Shown here: one piece after another, positions 13,101 to 22,100 of the stretch | Position numbering within the stretch: the first letter of the stretch is position 1 | Layout: each line of letters begins with the position of its first letter | Assembly (NCBI GenBank): GCA_000226015.1 | Contig: JH153586.1 | Coordinates: 313,783-351,547 of the forward strand | Origin: Mnemiopsis leidyi | Taxonomy: Eukaryota; Ctenophora; Tentaculata; Lobata; Bolinopsidae | DNA length: 37,765 nucleotides | Direction: 5' to 3' | Translations under genes and position numbers: made by a program | The notes under the pieces: model-generated | Told to the model about the DNA's origin: nothing | Databases searched by the model: none | The model's input: only the letters and a program-made list of their open reading frames with translations

Positions 13101-16100
13101 TGCGTACCCGAAAACTATCAACATGTTATAAAATAACGTCCACGAAACGTCTGATAGATTCAATGCAAATATCTGACATACTGCCCATTCATGCAGCATG
13201 ACACAGCAGTGAACGAGAGAGGGAGAGGGAGAGAGTTTAACTCATGTTACCACCCATGCAAAAGTCCCAGTTACCAGGCCAGCAAGCCCTTTTTAACATG
13301 TAAATTAAATCTAGAGTTGTATATATCATACCTCGTTAGAAATGGAGCTGAGTAATTGCGCCATGTCTGACTCAAAGCATTGGACATGTCGGTATAAAAC
13401 TTATATGTATGTCGAAGTTTTGCAGTGGATTTTGGTCCATGGGTCAGCTGTTTTCCAGCCGCGGTGACTGGTGGTGTTGACAAAAGAACGTTTGTTGTTC
13501 TACGCGTTAGGTTCTAGGACGAACCTAACGGTCCAAGGTTACATTTTACAGCTCACCACCTTTAATATTGGAGAACCTAACTGACATATGTCATTCAATC
13601 ACTGATTTGCAGCTCGAATGACAAGATGCCATCGCTTGGGCACGACAGTTTATTTCATTATGTCAGGTTCAGATGTCATTCAAGAGTTGGTCATGGCATG
13701 TGTTCGCAGGTGTCTACGGTCAATGTGATGATTAGTTATATGGTTGCGTCTTATAATGATAATAAGGATATCCAATAATAATAATAAGGATCAGTTAATT
13801 TGTATTGTGTTAATTTAAATTCAAAAATGTGCCATGAATAGCTTCAGGACTTTATTCAATGTCCCTCAAGATTATTACAAAAACATAGGGCATCGTGTTA
13901 TAGTTAGATTTTAGATCGATGGATTAAACGTCAACTTGACATCGTTCAATCTCTGTAACAGCTTCTATTGGTCAAGAATAATGAGGATTGTAATGATGCT
14001 GTAATTATTGGAATCGAAATATTCAATGTGACTTGAACTTGATCCAACTAATTTGGACTCTAATGCACAAAAGAATAGTGCTGACTTTGGAGTTCTATTA
14101 ATGGTCATGGTCGAATTTCTTGACATTCGACCTCAATATTTTTGAAATTTCAACTCAAGTTATGTTCGAAATTTCTTTTGACCTTGGTGACCCGATAAAG
14201 ACAAAATAATCAAAAATCTATTGAAATATGAAATCGATAGAGTTAACGTCAACATGACAGAGTTCGATACCTTTGTTCCAGTTCCGATTGTTTATCAATC
14301 ATCAGAATTGTAATATTGGAATTGGAATCTACATACTTGACGTGACATGACGTTGAACCTGCGAAGGCCGAAGGTGTGGGCATTTGCCTCAAATTCTCTC
14401 AAAATCATACAAAAAAGTGAAATAGCAATTAACTGAGGCAAAATTGGGGATTTTAAAAATGGTAATGGTTTACAGTTCTGGCCAGTAGTCCTCGATATTC
14501 CTGAATTTCCTGCACCCTGATCAGACCAGATGATTAAAAAAATCTTGATCAGCTTACCTCGGTACAGACTAGCAACGTTTTCTCGATTTTGTAACTAAAA
14601 TTTTTGTCATAACTGATTAATTGAGACTTGTCTTTATCGAGACTCAAATTTATTTTGAAATTCAACCTAAACTCGATTTCATGGATACTTGGATTATTTT
14701 TCGAGGTTACTTAAACTTAAAACATTAGGTTAAGATACTAATTAACTTGTGATGCCATACTAACTTAAAAGTGTTGCTAAGGTAAATCAACTTATTGCTA
14801 TTGTGATAGGTGTAATGACAGTATCTCTATCTGCGTGTTTAAAGCTTGTATCTTGCATAGTCTAAACTTGGTTGATATTCAACTGATGTGATGACAGCCT
14901 TAAATTTTATTCAGAAAATAAATTAAACCGGGGGGATACTAAACTTGACTAATTTTTTTGCGCTTAGAGCTGGGTCGGTTTTGGCCATTTTAACCTAATT
15001 CCAGAAAGCTTACAGTCATTGGTAGCTTAGAAGGCTAGACGGAAGTTTGTTAAATTCTCAATTGTCAAAATTATAAATTTTCAGTTGCAAAGTTCCCCCG
15101 AAAAAGCTTATTATGAGTGTCTAACGTCGATCAATTAACTATTTTCGTATCCATTTTAACAATCATTTTGATATATTATTTAAATCATTGTAATAAATGA
15201 TTATAAATCTCAATACTCAGCCATATTGATTGGTGACTCTCTTTAATAGAGTGCAACCATAAAAAATTTCCTTGTGTTCTAGTTTACTCGAAGTGCGGAA
15301 GTGGAAAATCTCCCTGCGAACATCTCTGTCTGCTGACGTCTGAAACAATTGATTTCTTCCGCTGTCAATGCAGTTTGGGCTATACAGAGATTAAAGGACA
15401 CTGCGTTCGTAAGTAGTAATTTTTCCTTGCGTTTAAAAATAATTCTAAATTAAATGTAATCATACAGGTACTTTTATCATCCTACATATATTTTTATCAC
15501 CCAACAGGAATATTTATCATCCTAACATTGTAAACACTAGAATATGCTGACAATACTCACTTTATATCAGAGGACAGCAAGTTCGCCGTCATGGTTACTG
15601 ATTCTGGTCTATACGAAGTCAACACAAATACTGATGCGTTACTGAGACAGCTGCCCATCAGGATCACAGCTGCCGTGGACCGTACGTGTTTGTCTGTTTG
15701 TTTGTGTGTTTGTTTGTTTGTTGTTTGTGTGTTTGTTTGTTTGTGCGTTCGGTTGTTTGTTGGTTTTTATGTGCTTTGTCTGTCAGTCTGTCTACTATTA
15801 TAGGGATGACTGTGACCAACAACAATTATATTGCTGGTCCTTAGGAAAGAGCACTGTTCAGTGCTCAGTTATCTATTTTAAGACGATGTATTCAGTATTT
15901 AAGAATGCATGGACAAAATAGTAACACGTGGTAAAATGTTATGCCTTGATATCTTTTACTGCAAGGCGGAATATCAACTAAAAAGTGAGGTGTCATATTT
16001 TATAACAAAAATCGTTTTTTTACGAATGATATCGCTGATCCGTGGTCATTAGTTGGATAGATAACATTCTGAACTATTCTTGATAATACTACTTAACTAG

Positions 16101-19100
16101 TGAATTTTCAGATGTTCATGTGAACCCAGTCTCACAAGAAATAATATTTCTGGACTCATACCTCGGGAGAATTGCTCGCACAACTTTCGAAGGAGACAGT
16201 AAGCGAACTTTTTATTGTTGAACCTTTGAACTTTTATAATAATTTCCATCCCCTAAAGTTTGATCGTTTTCCTAATTTGCCTTCATTCACGTCACTTTTT
16301 GAAGTTTGACATTTCACCAAGTTAACTAATAATCCTTAATTTAAATGCCGCGTATTGCCATAAATTGTCGCAAATCGGACATCAGTGTTATCAAAATATG
16401 ACCGTGTTTCAGTGACATCCTCCTTAATCTCGTATTCGTTGGAGGGGGCCAGGGAACTACAAGTGGATTATGTCAACAAGCTCATGTTTTGGATCAACGA
16501 TGACGAACTGCAAGTAAGCGAAATTTAGAATAAAGCTTCTCTCTGAAGATGGATTTAGAGTAGGTGCATAGCATGATCAACTTGAGTTCTAATTAATTAT
16601 ACTGTCTGACCACTGTAATTCTATATCAATATATCATATTATGCTAAATTCGTAATAATTAATTAATTATGATTATGAATGTACATTCTTTTCATTTACT
16701 TCCTGTTATCACTCAGCTGTAGAATTTGTTTAGTTCAAACATATTATACAGTATACATTCGCAGACAGCATTCCGCATCGCTCAGGCACAGTAAACAAGT
16801 TAGCGTGCAACATAACACCGCTAATTAGTCACTTTTATATAGCATCAAAATATTTTGCTGCCAGCGGGTCTCATGGTGTAGTGGTTAGCACTCAGGACTC
16901 TGAATCCTGCGACCCGAGTTCGACTCTCGGTGAGACCTTCTTTTGCGGTCTCTAACAAATTACATCCAAACAATCAAATATCAAGTTTGATGATTTTTAC
17001 ATTATTCTATTGAGCACTCTTGATTTCAGCAACTTAATTGCTGTATACTTTTAAAATTGAATCCCCGGACGTAAAATTGCCAATATGGTGGGCCGCTTGG
17101 AGCAAAAGAAGGTCTCACCGAGAGTCGAACTCGGGTCGCAGGATTCAGAGTCCTGAGTGCTAACCACTACACCATGAGACCTCTGGCAGAGTGAAATTGT
17201 AAAATTTTCCATTTTCTTCGATACTCTTAAGCTATGTCAGTGAAAATGCTAACGCGCTGCTTTCCAATCATTATTTTTCACATAATTTAACATGGTAATT
17301 TAAAAACTCATAAACAGATAAATCATTATGTCCCATTTATTCCAAAATTCGGCATACTTTTCGTGATGTCACACTCTTTTACGTGACTTCATATTTCCTT
17401 ACGTGACGTCACACTCTTTTACGTCACATCACATTTCCTTACGTCACGTCACATTCTCCCACGTCACGTCACATTCCCCCACGTCAACGTCACGTCACAT
17501 TCTCCCACGTCACGTCACATTCCCCCACGCGACGTGACGTCACATACTCTCACGTGACGTCACACTTTCACAACAGGTAGCGGACATAAAAGGAGACTCA
17601 CGCCGGACAATCATAAAGAGCGGGATGTCTAAAGCCAGTGAGCTCCTTCTCGACAGTTCGAGTGGTGTGATAAGATGGATCGAGAAGGACGGAAAGAGTT
17701 GGAAAAAGCGGAGCACAACTAAACCCAATACTGCACCTAAGCTCAACATTAGATCCGCTAAGTTTGTGCTTTTATGATAATTTATCTTAATCCGCACTTT
17801 TAAGAGCTTATACCAAATGATATTTAGCCAAACTCAATTTAATCCACAACCAACGAGCGTACAATTCAGATACTCGGGTGAGATGTTGACGTCGATTCCG
17901 ATAAGTTCTGCCAGTGTTGACTCCTTATCCAGCTCACAGGATCACAGCACCCTGATTTGGGTTGGTTTTTCAGTGATATTTAGGCTTTATCATGACAGAG
18001 TAACTTCTCTCAGCCCAGGCTTACTTAAGACATTAAATTTCCTTAGCTCTAGTATAAGACAAAATTGTTTTTATCCTCTTATATCTTTCTTATTTTTTCC
18101 GACTTTTACTAATACGTAAAAATTCGACAAAATGATTACAATTACAAATTGTATAATATGCCATACTTGACTCTGATTTGAAAAAAAGCAACAAGAATTT
18201 CCCCCTGTGAAACAGACATCTCCTTTATTTCAGGTGAACAAAGTTACAAACACGTCTCCTTTATTTCAGGTGAACAAAGTCACAAACACGTCTCCTTCAT
18301 TTCAGGTGAACAAAGTCACAAACACGATGGAGTTTGTGCACATGAACGACACATCTGACAATATCAACGTCAACTCCATCAGTCCAGAAGAGGGAACTGT
18401 CACCCACGTGGCTATTATCAACTTGGATGTTTTCTACCGGACTGAGGTCGCCGTTGACGGTCTTAAAACTGGTAGGCTTGTGCTAGATTTTGAAAGGGCC
18501 TGCACTAAATTAGTATAAGGGGATGAATAGTACTTATAAAGCAATGAAAGGCATTAGTCTGGTTAACTTAGTTGGAACATATGGTATCAGACTATCGACT
18601 GACTAAGGTAGGGTTGAGAAAATCTTGACGCTAGCAACGATCCCCTTTCCATAGTTCCACTAACGATATGTATAAAATTCAACTTTTACCAAAGCTCAGC
18701 AGTCCAGCATGTCAACTGTTTAGTGGCCCAGTATAAATCGCTATTATCGCAAGCATAATTTTCTCAACATGGTTTCTAGCTACTAGCTTTCACTATGATT
18801 TTTTCCTAGCCTTCCCAATTTCAGATGTTGCTGTTGGATACCTCTATAAAACAAGCATGTCAAACTTCTCCATACACGAACGTGTGAATAAAATACCGGA
18901 TATAAAGCATCTTCTCCTTTACGATGCTACACAGAGTTTCTGGCGAGGTAAAGAGCAATGTTTATTTTACTTAGCTACGTGAAAATGTTACACATCCAAG
19001 TCTACAGAATGTCCTTTTTGCATATCTTGAAAACTAACGATTTTGTTGCTTCAGTTTATGTTGATTATCAAAATCTGTGCTCAAAAAGTCCAGCAACTAA

Positions 19101-22100
19101 TAAGGAAATGTTCAGGGAAGTCCAGCAACTAATAAGAAAATGTTCAGGAAAGTCCAGCAACTAATAAGAAAATGTTCAGGAAAGTCCAGCAATTAATAAG
19201 AAAATGTTTGGGAAGTCCAGTTACTAAAAAGAAAATGTTCAGGAAAGTCCAGCAACTAATAAGGAAATGTTCAGGGGAGATAAAAGAGATCCAATCTAAC
19301 GACACCCTGGTGGATTACCCCACCGCATCAAGATATTGTCAGGAGGTCTATCAGGGTACCCTAGCTGTCATCTACGACCAGGATCAGAACACTGAGATTC
19401 TACAGCAGCTTCGTGGACAAGAGGTAAGGATAGAGTGCAGGAATCTTGCTGTAGACAAGAGGTAAGGATAGAGTGCAGGAATCTTGCTGTAGACAAGAGG
19501 TAAGGATAGAGTGCAGGAATCTTGCTGTAGACAAGATGTAAGGATAGAATGCAGGAATCTTGCTGTAGACAAGATGTAAGGATAGAATGCAGGATCTTGC
19601 TGTAGACAAGAGGTAAGGATAGAGTGCAGGAATCTTGCTGTGGACAAGAGGTTAGTATAAAATGCCGGAATCCGGCCGTATACAAGAGGTAACAATAGCA
19701 ACTACAGAATATAGATTTTGATTTATGTGCGACGGGCAAATTCTTAGGGCTAGGATACTAAGCGAACCTGGAAAATTTACTGGTCCGAAACTATGAGCAC
19801 CACCAACTTCCCTTCAATGTTCCAACTTACACACAACTTTCCCTCAGATGTGGATAGGATTGTCGATTAAGAACTACGTCTGGTCGTGGGAAGGAGGACC
19901 TAGATCTTCTTATACCAACTGGGCTCCTCAAGAACCTGGCAACTTTGTTTCTGTCGAGGGTAAGTCTTTTTTTCCTGCCAGAAAGCTTCACAACAAGCTT
20001 GACAGGATAGCGTGAGAACTTGATTGAATATCACTTAGAGCTAGGGTCAATCGTATTATTTGCATTCAGTTAATTAATTATTATAGGTCATCACTTTATT
20101 TGGTCAGTTAGAATTTACTTTCTCAGTATGGTTTAAGTTATCGGAAGTATTATTGGAAACATTCAGTCTGTCACATGTTAACAGAAATTGGAAACATTTC
20201 AGTAGCCAGCAAGTACGCTGCCATGGTAACCAGCAGGCAGCATCTGATCATGTCCTTCCCATATTAAGCAAATCTGTTGTCATTGGAATCAAACTCAATC
20301 ATTTCTCTCTTATATTTAGGAAGATACGCTGTCATGGGAACAGAAGGAAAGTGGTTTGCACGGGGAGCAGAAGAAAGAAAAGGGTTTATCTGCGAGCGCA
20401 TCACTAAATCTAACCCCTGCAGGTTGCTTTTCTTACTTTTAATCTATCGATTCTGCTATATCGAATGATCTTTTTATCTTACTTAACATATCTTTACCTT
20501 ACTGCATTGAAATAAAGCGAAACTGAGTAACCAAATCAGAAAGTAACCAAGTAACTTTATCTAGGAACAAGGGATGTTCTCATCTCTGTTTACCGAGCAA
20601 GAGTGGGGCTACTTGTGCATGTCCTGCACACGTCCAGTTAGGTACAGAATTGTCCAGCTTTTTGAGTATTTTAGTTTAGGTTCTAGTCAATTTTAGATTT
20701 ATGTTTAATTCAATTTTGGGTTTATCTTGGACTGCATCAATTGTGCGTAGGTTTGACCTTATTCAAGTTTATGATTGCATTAAATATACGTAGCTTTAAC
20801 CTCATTCAAGTTTATGAATAATAAATGACAAGATGATGCAAATTCAAGTTTCACACTGCTTACATCTCACACCCCCATGATATCCCCAGGTAGTGACGGT
20901 AAGACATGTCAAGCAGGGCCGTGTGAAGGTGCAGGTTGTGAGCAGGGATGTTACGTCAACTCTGATCTCCAGCCTGTCTGCACGTGTCGCCCAGGTCAGT
21001 TACTAAATCGGACCGATTGCGCGCCGGCATATAAAAACTTTGCCTAAATCGCCCAATGGGTCCTGTCGGCGCGCAATGGGTCCTGTAAAACGTCATATGT
21101 TGTTCACTGTAAGTTGACATTCATTAGCTTGTACTAAGTAAAACTTAGGAAAAAGTGATACTGAAAATCAGTACTATAAATTTATCATTATATCTTATCA
21201 ACTAATTATGATAGATCTAGTCGTGTATTTGCTCAATCTTCTTATATTTCGACTCCGAATCATTTTATCTTGCTCAGGTCAAATCGCTCGGGAAGCTTAC
21301 GGAAAAAAAACTTGTTCAATATCTTCTAGCGCTCTGATTATAGCTACTAGCAGCTCAATTGTGTACAGATCTTTAAACGCCTCGGTTCCTTACGTTTCTA
21401 CTATTTACCAATCTTGTGAGTAACAATCATGTGACTTCATGATTTTGAATATATTAAAACTGCGCTTGACCATATAAATTTTCAACTTCGACTATTTAAA
21501 ACTGCCATAGTAAATTTTAAAGATTGTCTTGATAACCCCCCTTTCCCTATAAAAAATGTTAAAACCTTAATTTCCTGGCCCTTTTTTCGAAACCAATGCT
21601 TGCACCAGATCCCTATGTCTATGGCACACATGTTAATCATAACTATGGCACAAACTACTCAATTTTACCCTTTCTACGATTTAATGAAAATTCCAATTCT
21701 AAAATTTCCTCAGACGCACAACAAACTACATCGCTAGCAGTTAACGCTCAAGACCCCAGTGACTTGGTGGTTTATTTCTCTGACGGTGGCTCTAAAGAGG
21801 TGGTTACGTTATTCTATTAAAGTAGGGACAATCTGTCGGAAGGTGGAATTGGGAGCAAATTATTATTGGAATATTTTTACCTCGTAAGACCACAAAGTCT
21901 CCCAACTTAAATGCCAACTAAACTAGCTTTTTGGCTTTAAATACATTTCTTGGAATGAACATCAAATGTTGATGCATGCTGCGTAGGAACAGCCATCAAA
22001 TGAACAAATATATTTATGTCTATCAACCCCCCACAAAGATATTCCACGAAGCAACCAATCTTGCCGTCCCCTCTAGGTGTTCCGAATAAACAAAGTAGGG

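Noticed and set aside
13271..13483. 70-codon minus-strand frame
   Set aside because: It has no recognisable domain, is short, and lies in a large intron.
19368..19739. Minus-strand open frames up to 123 codons
   Set aside because: They run through the 38-nt donor array and the CTLD exon in antisense; the plus-strand exon explains the region.
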